From Corallium rubrum (Eukaryota > Cnidaria > Anthozoa > Scleralcyonacea > Coralliidae): DNA of 64,000 nt. The notes below the pieces were generated by a model. It saw only the letters and a list, made by a program, of their open reading frames with translations, had not been told where the DNA came from and searched no databases. Shown here piece by piece: positions 42,701-55,671 of the stretch. The position numbers and the translations under genes are program-made. The DNA lies in the NCBI GenBank assembly GCA_964035015.1, contig CAXIUP010000192.1, forward strand, positions 84,501 to 148,500. Reading direction: 5' to 3'. Position 1 is the first letter of the stretch. Each line of letters starts with the position of its first letter.

Positions 42701-44902
42701 GTACGCATATTTGACAAATCGAAACCAACTTGCCTGGCCACAGACTGGTCAAAGAGCGGCATAGGCTTTTGGTTATTCCAAAAGCACTGCGAGTGCACCT
42801 CCACCAAACCCTTCTGCTGCCGGACTGGATGGAAAGTAACCCTCGTGGGGAGTCGTTTTACCAATGCCGCAGAATCACGATATGCACCAATCGAAGGGGA
42901 GGCTCTCGCTGTTGCAGATGCCCTCGACAAAGCACGCTTCTTCGTATTGGGCTGCGACAACCTAACCATCGCCGTCGACCACAAGCCTCTGCTAAAGATC
43001 TTTGGTGATCGTTCTCTAGAGGATATTTCCAACGTGCGACTACGAAATTTGAAAGAGAAAACGCTCCGCTACCGCTTTCAAATGACCCACATTCCCGGTG
43101 TCAAAAACACAGCTGCAGACGCAATTTCGCGCCATCCTACTGGTAACAGCAACCCCGAAGCCTTACCCATTCCAGACGACACGGCCACCGTGAATACTAC
43201 AGCTTTTACCCTATTTGGACATCCCTTCCTCACTGGTATTCGTTCCACCGAACCTGACATAGCAACATCACATCCCACTGTTAACGTCCAGCTTCTACCC
43301 TCAGCAGCATCAATCAGCAACATGGCAATAACATGGGATCGCGTCAAAGTTGCCACAGCCAGCGACAGCAACATGGAAAAGCTACGGTCCACCATCGAAA
43401 CAGGATTCCCAAATTCTCGCCAACAGCTCCCCCCCGAATTGCAAGAATACCACCAATTCCAGGAACATCTGCACACAGTAGACGGCGTCATCCTGTACAA
43501 AGACCGAATTGTAATACCACCTTCACTCCGCCACCACATCTTATCGGTTCTCCATTCTGCCCACCAAGGCACCACCTCTATGAATGCCCGGGCCGAAGCG
43601 ACAGTTTTCTGGCCTGGCATCACACCGGCCATTCGAGTAATGAGAGAATCGTGCAGTCACTGCAACCGAATGGCACCATCCCAACCAAGTGCCCCTCCTC
43701 TACCAATTACTCCGCCAAGCTACCCCTTCCAACTGGTGTGTGCCGACTTCTTCCATCACAAAGGGGTGAATTATTTAGTTGTCATAGACCGATATTCCAA
43801 CTGGCCAATCATAGAGAGATCCCACCACGGTGCCAAGGGCCTCATCGATTGCCTGCGACGTACGTTTGTCACCTTTGGCATCCCGGATGAGTTGGCGACC
43901 GACGGCGGTCCTGAATTCATCGCAGCGGCAACACAACAGTTCCTACAGAACTGGGGTGTTCACCATCGTTTATCATCAGTGGCATACCCCCATTCAAACT
44001 GCAGAGCGGAAGTGGGTGTGAAGACCGTAAAACGACTCATTACCAATAACACAAGTCCCAATGGTGGACTCGATACAGACGGCTTACAACGGGCTATACT
44101 CCAATACCGAAATACTCCCGACCCTACCACGAAACTTTCTCCAGCGCAATGTATATTCGGACGACCAATGAAGGATTTTATCCCTATTCTGCCCGGGCGT
44201 TACAAACCCCATCCCACCTGGCGAGAAACATTGGCCGCACGTGAAGAAGCATTGCAAAACAGGCACATGCAGACTGCTGAAAGATGGACGGAACACACGA
44301 AGCAACTCCCACCACTAACTGTTGGTGACAATGTCCGAATCCAAAACCAGGTTGGCCCACATCCAAAAAAATGGGACAAAACCGGATCAGTAATCGAGGT
44401 TCGACAATATGACCAATATGTCATACGTGTGGACGGCTCAGGCCGAGTTACAATACGCAACCGCAAATTCCTTCGTAAGTTCGTTCCAGTACAACTTCTA
44501 CCGCCTCGACGTACAACCTACGACGACCTCCGATACATGCCAACCCCACAGCGTGAAGCTCACACCCCATTAACCAAAGAACCAAATACCATACCTACCT
44601 TATTACCTACTGTCCCTCAAAATAACATGGATACAGAACCCAACCCAACAATACCAGATATACCTAACCCGGCCATCACACTACGACCAAGTACGACCAG
44701 TTCCATACCCAAGAAACCACCTCTTGCCCTCCGACGCCTGCTGGACTTCAACAAGAAAGGACTAACAGAAGACTGACAATACCATCGTTAGAACTCGTTT
44801 ATTTGTTTACAGTTCTAACATTTTATATTAGTGTTAAGTTTAAGTATTTAATGACCTTGTTGTCTACCAACCCACTGCGATCACTAAAGACTTGGGGGGA
44901 GG

Positions 44903-45064
44903 TAGAGAATTATATACTATAGACTAGACGAACCATATCATGTATCTTACATAAAGTATACCCTTTTACTCTTTGAACATTCGTAAACAGATTGATATTA
45001 AACATCGCTACAAAACTGATCGTTTCTACTAGTTATTTGTTAGAAATGGATGCATTCCTATCTA
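44903..45064 (+). repeat. 3-prime LTR of the Gypsy element
   Basis: Same 162 bp as the 5-prime LTR, with no difference found by eye. Confidence 0.93.
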
Positions 45065-45069
45065 ATCTT

Positions 45070-48000
45070 CAAATTAATATTTCCATCTAAATCTGAGCCC
45101 ACATGCTATGGGAAAATGCACATGCAGCAATAGCCGATAATATATTGTATTTAATAAAAAGTTGTATTGCATAGTTTGCAAGGCAGCATTTTCAAGTTTG
45201 AATCCTCACTTGATTTCTTTCAAATCAGTTGTAGTATATTTAAATTTGTGACTTTTAATCAATTTTAATTTACAATTTTTCATGAAATCAATTTACATCA
45301 AATCATTAAGCTTAGCCTTAACAATTCAGATCTTATTCAAATAATATACATTTATTTAAATTACTACAATGAATGAACATGCACTGTCAGGTCATAATTT
45401 TCCTTCTACAGATCAATAAAGTTTGTATTTTTTCTGAATGACATTCCTCAAATTGAATAGCATGTTAACCATAATTTCTACTACTGCCTCAGCTTGTACA
45501 TGTATCAAACTGTTTGGGATGAACTATATTGAATATACTTCTTGCTCCAATGGAATGACAAGTGTAAAAATCTCATTTGTCTGCAATCAGATAATTAAAG
45601 CATTTAAAACTTATCAGAGACAATTAATAATTATGTAAAATATATAGAGGTTGATATATCAGAGAATGTTAGGTGTGATTGATCAATGAAACAATAGCTC
45701 ACTGTTTTGTGAAACTGCAAAAACATATTTTAATTAAAATATAAGTTTGACTAATAAAAAAGTAAAAATCTTACTCGTTTAAAAAACAGCTAGTAGTGTA
45801 GTGACATTGGAAAGACCACTGTTGAAAGATTCATGCAGTCTTGATGGTGTACCCCAGTCTGTCATAAAGTGCTTCACATGGGCCAAATCATTCCATACCA
45901 TGGTCTCTAAAAGTGTTGGAAAATACCTTTATAATAAGCTGTGATTTCTTTATATTGGACATAATGATGCAATGGACTACAGTATTTGCATGATTTGACT
46001 GATTTATGTACAACTACCACTAGTCTGGAGTAAATTCTTTGTTAATATCTGGCTAATACCAGATGATTTTACTTGTCAAGAAACTTGGTTGCTGGTCAAG
46101 CTTTGTAGACAATACAGGTACAGCAGTTGTATCATTGTACATTTGTGAAATAGCTATTCATCCAGCAAAATTCAGCTGCATGGGTGTGAGTTGGATTGTG
46201 TGCATATAAATTGATTACTTACCTGATCATAGAAAATCACTAACATGATGATTCCACAATATTAAAGTAGTTACAGCTAGTTTTGTTTATTATCAGATTT
46301 CAATTCCTATAAATCAGAAAAGAACACAGAATATTACTATACAGCAGAACGCTAAAATGGCCTTCAACTCCACAGAGGATTATATTACAACAAGAGTATC
46401 AAGACGTATTTTAGGACGTATTTTAGGACGTATTTTAATATTTTCCAATTTATCAAATTGCAAAGACAATTCTGCGCAGTATTAAACAATGAAAGCTGCC
46501 AGAAATCTCTTACCATCAATAACACAACTGCTGGTTTTAATAGTCTCTTTTATAAATGACCCCAGACCACTAACATTGGAACTTTTAGACGATGAACGAC
46601 ATGCAATGATGCAAATTTATACTAAAAAAGATACAATCATGAATAAAAAATTTATCAGTTTGCATTTTCACATAATATTACAATATTTGTAGCCTGCGTT
46701 CCCATAGTAACACAGTTCCCAACTCATACCCAGTCCAAATCCTCTCTTCGTCAATTAGTTCGACTCTTATCCTTTACGAATGAAATCTAAAAATGAACAC
46801 GGGAAAGAAACGACGGAAAGCAAAAATACTTTACCTTGTATTATGCAGCCATTGTATATGTGCCAGAATCGACCACTACAGCAGTTGATGATATCAAACA
46901 TTGATGACATTGTACAGGTAATGTATATATTAAATGTAGCAATTAAGGTTGATCGAGAGGTTGATTCACTTGATTGGAACATGTTTGAGGCAATCTACAT
47001 CTAATACTATTAAAGCACTGGTGGGCTTGGCTCCTGACCATGGGAGGTTTTTATTGATCTGTAATACTAAAAAAAGTTAAGTGTCACTACTATGTTGAGA
47101 TTTGAGAAATAAATCACACAAATATCGGCTTTCAATAATTCCACATTCTTTTGAAATGTTCTACTCTTTTCAATGGGATGTATAAAACACCATGCATGGT
47201 AATGTACCAGCTATTCATTTACCTTAATTAAATTCTTTAGGCAGTTCTTCTCAAGAGTTTTCCTTGATAACAATGGACTGAAATTCTCAAATATTATATT
47301 ATTTGATTTTAAACTGTATATAGTTTATTTCTTGATCAGTTCTTGACATTGTATTAATTATATAAATACAGTACTGCTCAGAAGTATCCTACAGCATGCA
47401 TTCAGTCTTATAATAGTCCTTAATATAACTTACTGCAGTTCAACAATGGTTGAGTTGCTGCTTTGTACAAGAAACAGATCATTATCTTAATTCTGTCATT
47501 AAGGTAAACATACAAAATGTAGGCTGTGTGCAAGGTGTTGGTTTACAATATGGAGGACGGTCAAATTCCACGTTTGTAGGCTAAAATATTCAACTAAGTA
47601 CACTATATGCCGCTCAAAATTTATCTGACAGAACGATTTTGTCCCTAATTCAAACTTGACGCTTGCAAATACTTCAGCAATGAAGAAGAAATTTAAAAAA
47701 ACAGCGATAATCTCGTTAATTTGTGATTTTTGGCGTAACAAATCACCAACGCTTACCGAAATCATGCTTGTAAAATTTAAGGAAATATATTTTCATGGCA
47801 GAATTTTTGTTTACAGCAATGACAAAATGACATACTTTCAATAACTAACGATTTTTTCGTTCACATTGCATTCTAGCGAGCGTAAATATATCTATTCAAC
47901 CAAAAACCATTTGTCCAACACGCGAGGCGGAGGAGCACAAATCAACAATTATTCCTTGATACATAGATAAGATAGTACAAATCAGTCTTCTTACCCATGA

Positions 48001-48110
48001 CAATATACAAAGCTAACAGGTTCTTCTTTTTTAACCAGTTAATTTTCGATCCTATGAGTGTACAATGCGTTAGATCATCGTAAACCACGTTTGTCCAAAC
48101 TGTTTGCTAG
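45070..48110. other. AT-rich non-coding stretch
   Basis: No supported gene. A triplicated ACGTATTTTAGG lies at about 46404-46437. Short open frames at 45438, 46489, 46780 and 47499 show no domain. Confidence 0.4.
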
Positions 48111-48117
48111 TATCTTG

Positions 48118-48325
48118 TTTACGCACGGTTAGGCACGCTGAGGCACGCTCCCACATTCCAATGACCGTGCGTAAAATACTATTAGGCACGGTCTTGACAT
48201 GTTTTAATTTCCTCTTAAGCAAGCTCAAGGTCTGTATACACGGTCCGGTATTATAACCCATCAATTAGGCACGGTTTAAGCACGGTTTAGGCACGGTTTA
48301 TAGGCACGGTTTAGGCACGGTAAGG
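48118..48325. repeat. Left AGGCACGGT array
   Basis: About eight copies of TTAGGCACGGT or close variants, mostly in one orientation, densest at 48266-48325. Confidence 0.9.
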
Positions 48326-48855
48326 GTTTACGTCAGTCGTCAGGTACGACAATACATTGAACATGAAATATTTCTAAGTGGGATATTCTATTTAGCACAT
48401 TATTGAAAAAATTTAATGAAACGATAGTTTATTATCCAAAATTTTTCTTCCATTTTAGATAAAAATTCGCTTTTATTTTACTTTGTTCAAACCGGTAACT
48501 GGAAGTAAAAATCATTAACAATTTCCCTAAAGTGTAGCGAAACTAACCGTATATATATTATTTAAAAAATATTACGTTACAGCAAGATAAGAAAAAGCCC
48601 AAGTAAACACAAATAAAACTGATCAAAAATAGTTAGTTTATTGAAAAAATGTTTGCAAATGTATTGCTAAACGTTAATTTGATAGGACATAATGTCTATT
48701 TAGAAAAATACGGTGTTAAAAATAGGACGAATTTTTAAGTCTAATCTAAAACCGCGGTTATTGAAGGTAGAGATTACTCAATTCTGCTGAATATGCCATG
48801 TCTTATAATAAATCATATGAAATAACCTCAAACACCAAAATAAGGTGATATGTTT

Positions 48856-48991
48856 GGCATGAAAAATTTCAAGCCCAATATTTTCCAACTCGATTAATGA
48901 GTTAACATGAGTTATATGTCTTGAAATTTTTCAAGCCAAATATCACTCAAGAACAATCAACTTCTCTTGTTGACCTGAAATATTTCAAGTC
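48856..48991. repeat. Left 20-bp palindrome array
   Basis: Copies at 48856-48875, 48918-48937 and 48972-48991, each exactly 20 bp, with symmetric GGCNTGAAA...TTTCAAGCC arms. They could be binding sites for a dimeric protein. Confidence 0.75.
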
Positions 48992-49114
48992 AATCAATGA
49001 AATAAATATATGATTCTAATATAAAAGAAGAATTAACATTTTTAGAATAAACAGAGAAATATGTAATACGACAATATAGCCAAAACATTGTAATTTTGTC
49101 ACGAATACTATAAA

Positions 49115-49237
49115 TAAGTAAGCATATGATTTTCCTCGTGCAATTAATGATTAACACTACTCGTGATATTTGAAAAAGTTAAATTTTCAAAAATCACTAG
49201 TAGTGTTAATCCTTAATTGCACTCGCTGTCATATGAT
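49115..49237. repeat. Foldback repeat
   Basis: The arms CTCGTGCAATTAATGATTAA and complement pair around an AAAGTTAAATTT centre. It lies just downstream of the methyltransferase-like gene; no coding content. Confidence 0.7.
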
Positions 49238-49357
49238 TACATATATTAATATTTGGCCCAAAATATTCAGTAGTCCAAAGGAAATTTAAAACAAAAATAT
49301 CACTTAACACGATGTTTAAAAAACAGATGAATGTCCCCAAAAATGTTTACATGTAAA

Positions 49358-52300
49358 TTAAAACTGTAATCTTTGCTCTATAAGTCTAGCTCTTAGTAGA
49401 TCTTTCTCTAAAACAAGGCATTTTAGTCCTGCATTTAAACATGCAACTGCACAAGATCCTGCGCCACTGCAGGAATCTAAGACATGTAACAACTTGTCAG
49501 GATGAAAGATTTCCAACAAGGAAGAATACAAAGCAACAGGCTTTTGTCTTTCGTAAACGACACCACTATCTTTTTCTTTGGTGAATGGCTCACTGGGTAT
49601 GGAAAACATATCACATCCCTTAATAGTCTTGTGACTAGTTCGACTAGCCACAAAAGGCAGAACTGTCTTTGTTAGGTGATTACTATCTACAAGTATAAAA
49701 AGATAAAAATATATTTTGAAATACAAGGCAACTTGTGCATTCATGAATTACCAGTAAAGCAACTAACATTTAGTTTTATTCTTTTTCCAAATTATTTATG
49801 CCCGTGTTTTGAACTCTCAAACTTGTATTTTCCATTTTTCAAAAAACCATATGGAGCCACCTTAAAAATTGTCCTTAAAATTGACCCGTGTATTCGACGT
49901 GTCATGTAACCCTATTTCTTTACATACCGATGATCTTTTGTTTGTATTTCCCAGTGGAATCGTGCGTTTTGTGAAACACTGTTTGTTTAAAAACCATTGT
50001 CACAGCAGGACTATTCAAAGTGCGATCGCAGACGCAGTCTTTGGAATTTTTCGGTGCCAAGAAATCTGCATATACCGGTACAGAGTCGTTTCGCGATATA
50101 AAGTCGTTTCGCTACATACGTAAAGTCGTTTCGCTACATACGTAAAGTTGTTTCGCTACATATGTAAAGTTGTTTCGCTTCAACTATCGGGTTGTTATTA
50201 TAACCATGTAATTATTCATTTTTATTAAATATATTGTGTACGAAGATATACGTGGTATACAGCTCCGTAGACAAAAAGAAAGAACAAGCTTCTTCACCCC
50301 GCGTGTCTCCACCGTCTCAGCGTCTTTCCGTTTACTCAAGCGTCGTGGAGCCACGTTATCAAGTTCCCGCGAAGGCAACATTTTCAAGACAGCGCGTGGT
50401 TAAACGTTATTTCTGTAGACTTTGCCGCAGCGGAAAAACACGGGTTTTTCTGGCTGCGGAACAGGTTGTATTATCCGAAATACTACGAATAAAGGCGAAC
50501 TTTTTTGTGAAAACCCGCGACATTTTTGTCGTTTAGTGGAAAAATACAAATATCGATATATTGGTATTATCGGTATTTTTTTCTGGTATCGGTATTCGTT
50601 TTTTTTTTCAATACCACATCAGCCTAATTTTAATAATAATATCTTAAACTATTTGCATGTCTCGATTTTAATTGACAATCATCCTCAAATTGAGAAACAT
50701 GAAAATAAAATGACAAAATATTGACTTGAGCGGGATTTGCACTTGTACCTTTTAAAATCCCATTTTAGTCAGCATTTTCCTATTGATATCGGCCGTCTTA
50801 GAAAATCATGAAAATTTCCTGTGTGGACTTTTATTCTTATCATGGCTATTCGGGTCTAAAAGCTTTAAACCATGATTATCTGTTATTAGTATAAATACAG
50901 AGGTGGTTATAGGAAATCACGCGCGCTGATTGGTCGAGCTACTTCGGATTAATTCTCGATAATCACCTACAGCGTTTATTCAAAATGGCCGCCAGCCAAA
51001 GTTGTCAATGCGACAGACAAGGAAATTAACAATTTTAAAGAAAATGCTCTTCCTAAAAGTACAAAAATGTGTATTATACTAAAACAATTATTCGCCTCAG
51101 GCTCCGTGAATATCGGTGAATAATAACCTCGACTTCGTCTCGATTATTATACACCGATATTCACCTCGCCTTCAGCGAATAATTGTTAACTGATAGTTTA
51201 AACAAACCGCAGCTTGTTCTCCCCCGAATTATTGAAACGACCCTAATCCATGAGCTTTGGCGTGAAACGCAACGGGAGATATCACTATGACAATACGGGA
51301 ATATAAACCCATATTGCCACAGTGATATCGACTTTAATATTAAATTGAAAAAGTCGGCACGGAGTGTGGCTCAGAGTTAAATTACAACGTCTGCCATTTG
51401 ATTTTAGTTTTGTGGCTAAGTAGTTCGCATTTGTGATGGTAAAAGACGACATTTCGGAAGTGCTAAATTTGTAATTTGCTGTGAAATAATAGAAACAACG
51501 ACCATTAGCTCACAACTACGATAACAACGCGGATGTCAGTCGAACCACTCGAACTTCGATTTTCCCGCGGCGCGCAACTTAAATCTGCTCAAATACCCGA
51601 TTGCCGAAATTTGCCGGTTACAGAAAAACAATTCTATGCACAATTCTATGACTATGCAACAAGCGAAAACATCTAATTGATGTTCTAAAAATACTGCCTT
51701 CGATGATGGAAACGGGCACTTCCAAAGCACAAGAAAAACGTCAACCGTTGCACAGTATATAGAACAACAAAGCAAAACTGCCAATATTTTTAAGAATGTA
51801 GTGCTGATGTTTCGAATGAAGCCATTCATCAGAGTACCATATGCAAAACAACACAACGATATCTTTGGCACATACCTTCTTTAATTGAAAAGTTTTTCAT
51901 TATGGTTTCGTGAAAGGCGTTGTCGTCCACCACTGGTACCAGATTATCAACTTTTGCTCTCTTGGACCTTTCATTCATGTTCAGTTCGTCTGGTCGGGAT
52001 CCATGACGGAAACTCTGTTTAAAAGTCTAGGTTTTCGTCGAGCAGTTGTTTGGTTTTCTACTTTTCGTCCTTCGGGTGTATCCACAGCATGTGGTGACGG
52101 CGGATCTGACGCAGATGTTTCGTGGCTTCCCTCGAGTTTTGACAACGGCGTCTCTGAACGGCATAACTCTGACTCTCCAGATGAGCTTTTGGTTGGACTT
52201 AGCTCCAACACTCGAGATGAGCTTTGGATTGGACTTACTAGTAGCTCCGACACTCGAGATGAAATTTGGCACTAGCGACGGCAGTTTTTGTGTTGTCGAG

Positions 52301-52768
52301 TTTACTGATCACCTCATTCACTCTAGCGGTAAAACTTTTGCTTTATTTTACAAAGGGCTCAAAATTTCGCGAGAAATTGTTACCGGTAAAATCGAACAAC
52401 GTGAGCTTGAACACCATTTGCATTTGTTTATCGCGGAACTGAATCTACAACGAATAGAGAAAAAATCATTGTTCATACCATAAAAAGACTTCTATATTAG
52501 AGATAGAGAGCTAGGTTAAAAAAAGGCCAATATTTAAAAAGTTTTACATGCTAGAATGCATGTGAGCACTGGAATGCTTGCTAACCTTTAACGCGTCTGG
52601 TTTCTTTTCACTTGCTTGAATGTTGACTACATCCAACAACAAGTTTCCACCGCTTGTTGCTCTACCAATTCCTCTTTCTACATAAATCTTCGACAAGTCA
52701 CGTTTAAACCACCATTTTGCTCGATCGAACCTTTCTTTCGAGCTTCGTTTACCGGCACCACACTCCAT
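49358..52768 (-). CDS. Multi-exon gene ending in a beta-class amino-methyltransferase-like domain
   Basis: Exon 1 (52768-52586) starts at ATG (MECGAGKRSSKERFDRAKWW), a basic, possibly DNA-binding region. Exon 2 (52444-52384) follows in phase. A serine/proline-rich exon (about 52237-51876) ends at a GTATGT donor; its two halves (before and after about 52000) are in different phases, so it holds either an unseen small intron or a one-base lesion. The last exon (49686-49358) joins in phase. It reads YERQKPVALYSSLLEIF then VLDSCSGAGSCAVACLNAG and EKDLLRARLIEQRL, the KP-helix, motif I and AdoMet-acid segments of N4/N6 DNA methyltransferases of the PF01555 type, where motif I is C-terminal. The catalytic [DNS]PP[YFW] motif that should lie upstream is not seen, so activity is doubtful. 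Confidence 0.55.
50086..50182. repeat. ~21-bp minisatellite
   Basis: Four to five copies of AAAGTCGTTTCGCTACATACGT-like units. Confidence 0.9.
50234..50590 (+). pseudogene. Cysteine-rich coding-like relic
   Basis: A frame with basic, serine-rich text leads to KRYFCRLC; after a one-base phase change the frame continues with GFSGCGTGC and ELFCENPRHFCRLVEKY. Paired cysteines suggest a zinc-binding tail such as those at the C-terminus of some transposases. The family is not identified. Confidence 0.25.
50882..51192 (-). mobile_element. Non-autonomous foldback element, Crypton-like family (E4)
   Basis: On the minus strand: hairpin 51192-51085 (apex CGAGACGAAGTCGAGG), then TTTTAGTATAATACAC. At the far end are GACCAATCAGCGCG (complement, about 50933-50945) and the inverted repeat seen on the plus strand as TTATTAGTATAAATACAG (50882-50900). 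It shares hairpin-stem words with E3. At 310 bp it is the most compact copy in the window. Confidence 0.65.
51193..51875. other. Intronic or spacer sequence of the 14-kb element
   Basis: It holds a small hairpin at 51283-51330 (GATATCACTATG-like arms). No exon found; the minus frame 51536-51871 lacks a recognisable domain. Confidence 0.35.
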
Positions 52769-53316
52769 TTTCGACTATGCGATTGAAAACTTCAAGTGGT
52801 CCAACGAAAAGAAACGATCTGATGAATACCGACACCATCGTTTGTTGAACGAGAAAGCATTGTGTCAGTTTTTAATCCAATTGTATTCAAGCGGCTGGTC
52901 TTTCTTAGCTACTTTCTTTGTTCTCAATTTGTCACTTGGTGATAGATAGCATAAATATTTCCTGTTAACTCATTATCTACCACGTTGGTCCACATTCCTG
53001 AAGGCTAACGTAACTAGCTAACCTGTGTTTGTGGGGGTTTTTTTGTTCGTGCCTGATTTAAAGACTTGGCAAGCGCAGTTTTGCCAGTCTACAAACATAA
53101 TAATTTTTCTCTGTTTTGCCCTTCAGGGCATGCATGTGTAGCCTTTCTGCCCCTACTCGGTTTAGGCAATTTGAGAACGCTTTATTAGAAAACAGCTTGG
53201 CAGTAAGCAATAACATCAAGGGTGGACCACTCATGTTAAAGGGCTAAATTATGCGAGCCAATCAAAATCAAGCAAAAAAGCATAACGCTCGAGAATTCGT
53301 TAGTTTGATCGCGCAC

Positions 53317-54168
53317 CTCTCTCCTCCGCAGAGGCTTTGCGTGGATAATGAGGTCTAACATGAAGTAGCTACGTGCTACGAGGGAAAACCGCTAGTGGAA
53401 GAAACGTAGGCGTAAGGTCAGAGGCGTGCGGTGAACCCTGGGAAGACGGAAAACGAGAAAAGAAGCCTCTGCCAGATAATGTGCCGTTCTCTGGACAAAT
53501 CCGCGGTTCTCTGGTCATGGCAGACAGCGACGATAGTTTGCACGAAGTACATTGTTTTCTTCAAGATCTAAGGCTAGAATGTACTTCTGGATGTTATTCT
53601 GAATTTTTCTATGGAATCACCTGCCGAACGGGTCGAAAAATTCGAAACGCTGCCAGACTGACAAACGTTTCATCGAACGTTGTCAACTGCCTGGAAGCTT
53701 TCCACTCCTGATTAAGTATTAACTTGATAAACAAAGCCGACGAACAGCGCTAGAAATATTCTCGGTGCTAACTTTCTACGACATAATGGTAAGATCTATG
53801 TTTACAACAGTTCGTCCTTTGATGAATGATAAACTTTCTCATGTAGCGTTTGTTTTATACTTTTATTTGCATAAATTCAAAACCGGAAAATCCTGTCCTT
53901 GTGTTGCAGTAACATTGTCGAGTTGAGAAGTATCAGCGATTTAAATGTGTCTTTTGTCCACAGTTTAGTGATTTCCGACTTTTGCGTAGTAGATTTGTTG
54001 ATTATATAATGAAATCCCGAGTCTGGCGCCTAGTCCATCACGGAATTTGGGCGCCATATTGACATCATTATCTGGCAGAGGCTCATTTTCTTTCCCTCTT
54101 CCCATCATTCCCCGCGCGTCTTCCCTCACCCGCACGCCTGCCCCTCCGAGCCTCTGCGGAGGAGAGAG
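53317..54168. mobile_element. MULE-type MITE, 852 bp
   Basis: Both ends carry the same 20-bp inverted sequence CTCTCTCCTCCGCAGAGGCT, and inner parts also pair (GCCTCTGCCAGATAATG at about 53465 and its complement at about 54065). Nine bases, ATCGCGCAC, are duplicated exactly at 53308-53316 and 54169-54177, the size typical of Mutator-like elements. It inserted in the shared upstream region of the two divergent genes of the 14-kb element. A frame inside (53373-53711) has no recognisable domain. Confidence 0.85.
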
Positions 54169-55427
54169 ATCGCGCACCTGGCAAGGATGTTCTGCATGAA
54201 GGAAAACATTGTCTGAAGTTTGATTCAGTTTTTTGTTGCGCATCGCTTAAACGTGATTTTCCATTGTTGGTATTTAATGGCTTATGGATTTAAACACGAG
54301 TGAATTGGAGGAGCCCGAACGGCGCCGATTCGATAACTAGCCCGGCGTCAAATGCGAGAGAAGTTTTTTCATGTAGAAGAAGTGATTTAGAACAGGACGA
54401 TGCCGATTCTATAACTAGCCCAGCGTCAGATACGAGAGAAATCTTTTGCAGTAGAACAAATTATTTAGAACAGGACGCCGCCGATTTTTACGATTCTCTT
54501 CTCAGCACAGTAAGCGATAGTTCTCCGAACATTGGAATAAAACGGGCTGCACATTCAGATTTATCACCATGCATCGCTGAGTTGTGGGTCGCCTGTCGGC
54601 CATTCTACATTGTTACACTCAGATACCGACCACGACAGCGACATTGGATGCTATCCAATTTCTTACTCTTGCAGCGACAGTCACGAGGAAGAAGGTAACT
54701 ATTATATTGTCGTACAACATACTAAGTAATTCTACCAATTAAATTGCTCTGTTTTATCCGCGCGTAAACATTTTGGCAGAATAAACAAGGTGGTCTATAT
54801 TCTGTAATTAGATCACGAACATGGCGGATCACGCGGCAAACAAAATAGGCCGTAGCTATATTTGCGGGCCTGTAAACGAACTTCTCTAGACTAGTTGTTT
54901 CTCTCGAGAAACGTTTACTTAGCCCTACGTTCCATGTTTCGCCTGCAGTACACTGCAACCTTTCTGTATTTCCATTTGTGTGTTAAACACTGCCTACGCA
55001 GCACACTACTTTGACATCTCTATATAGATCTATATATTTATGGTTTTCTTTCCAGATTTAATTTTTTTTTGATAAAGTTCAGTCAAAATTTTAAAGTACA
55101 CCAGTGAGTGCAGTTTAGTTTGTAATTTAGCGTACTCACTGGTCGGGTTAGGTTTGTGTGTATATAAAGCTGGGCGGTAAATGTTGCTGTTACAATTTAG
55201 GGTATCCGTTTGGGCTAGAGGACCCAGGAAATCACGTTTTGCATTTAAAGTCAAAGAAAAAACTATAAAAGGGCTCATTTTCTTATTTAAAAATATAAAG
55301 TGTGGAAGCTAGGAGCAATTTCGATTTGTTTGTCTGATTTTTAGCCTTTAAATAGTAACTATGCGTGTCGCTATTGGCAAGCATTATACCGGTTTGGCGG
55401 TTTTATCATCCACCTGCTTACATTAGA

Positions 55428-55671
55428 TTTTACTTTCCCCGTGTTTGCGAAATTCGTTGGGAGTTCCGATGTTCGTTCGCAACTTCGGAATTATGTTGCC
55501 AAGGTTGACAAATTATCCAGTCATATTAAATGAGCTCTGATCCAAACCTCGCAGTTTGATTGGATAATTTGTCAACCTTGACAACGAATTAAAAATTCCG
55601 CAGTTCCCCACGAACTTCGGAACTGGGAACTTCCCAACGAACTTGGCAAACCACCGCGGTAAAATAATATG
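55428..55671. mobile_element. Foldback MITE, copy 2
   Basis: Same family as 12224-12412: GTTGCCAAGGTTGACAAATT inside, GCGAAATTCGTTGGG at the left and CCCAACGAACTTGGC at the right, ending TTTAC...GTAAA. It lies in an intron of the plus-strand gene. Confidence 0.8.

Larger units (their letters stand above)
39619..45064 (+). mobile_element. Ty3/Gypsy LTR retrotransposon, looks whole
   Basis: Two 162-bp LTRs (39619-39780 and 44903-45064) appear identical by eye and are flanked by the 5-bp duplication ATCTT (39614-39618, 45065-45069), so the insertion is young. A polypurine tract (CTTGGGGGGAGG) precedes the 3-prime LTR. A single open frame (39965-44776) carries, in order, an N-terminal C-x4-C finger-like segment, gag, zinc knuckles (about 40744-40870), protease with DTG (about 41180), reverse transcriptase with IDD (about 42298), RNase H (about 42737) and integrase with the HHCC and DDE motifs (about 43540-44020). 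No chromodomain is seen. I see no breaks. The region just inside the 5-prime LTR is complementary to the LTR itself (see findings). Confidence 0.93.

Noticed and set aside
40154-44466. Antisense and shifted frames within the Gypsy element
   Set aside because: They are shadows of the long open frame.
53373-53711. 112-codon frame as a gene
   Set aside because: It lies inside the MULE MITE, overlaps its inverted ends, and has no recognisable domain.
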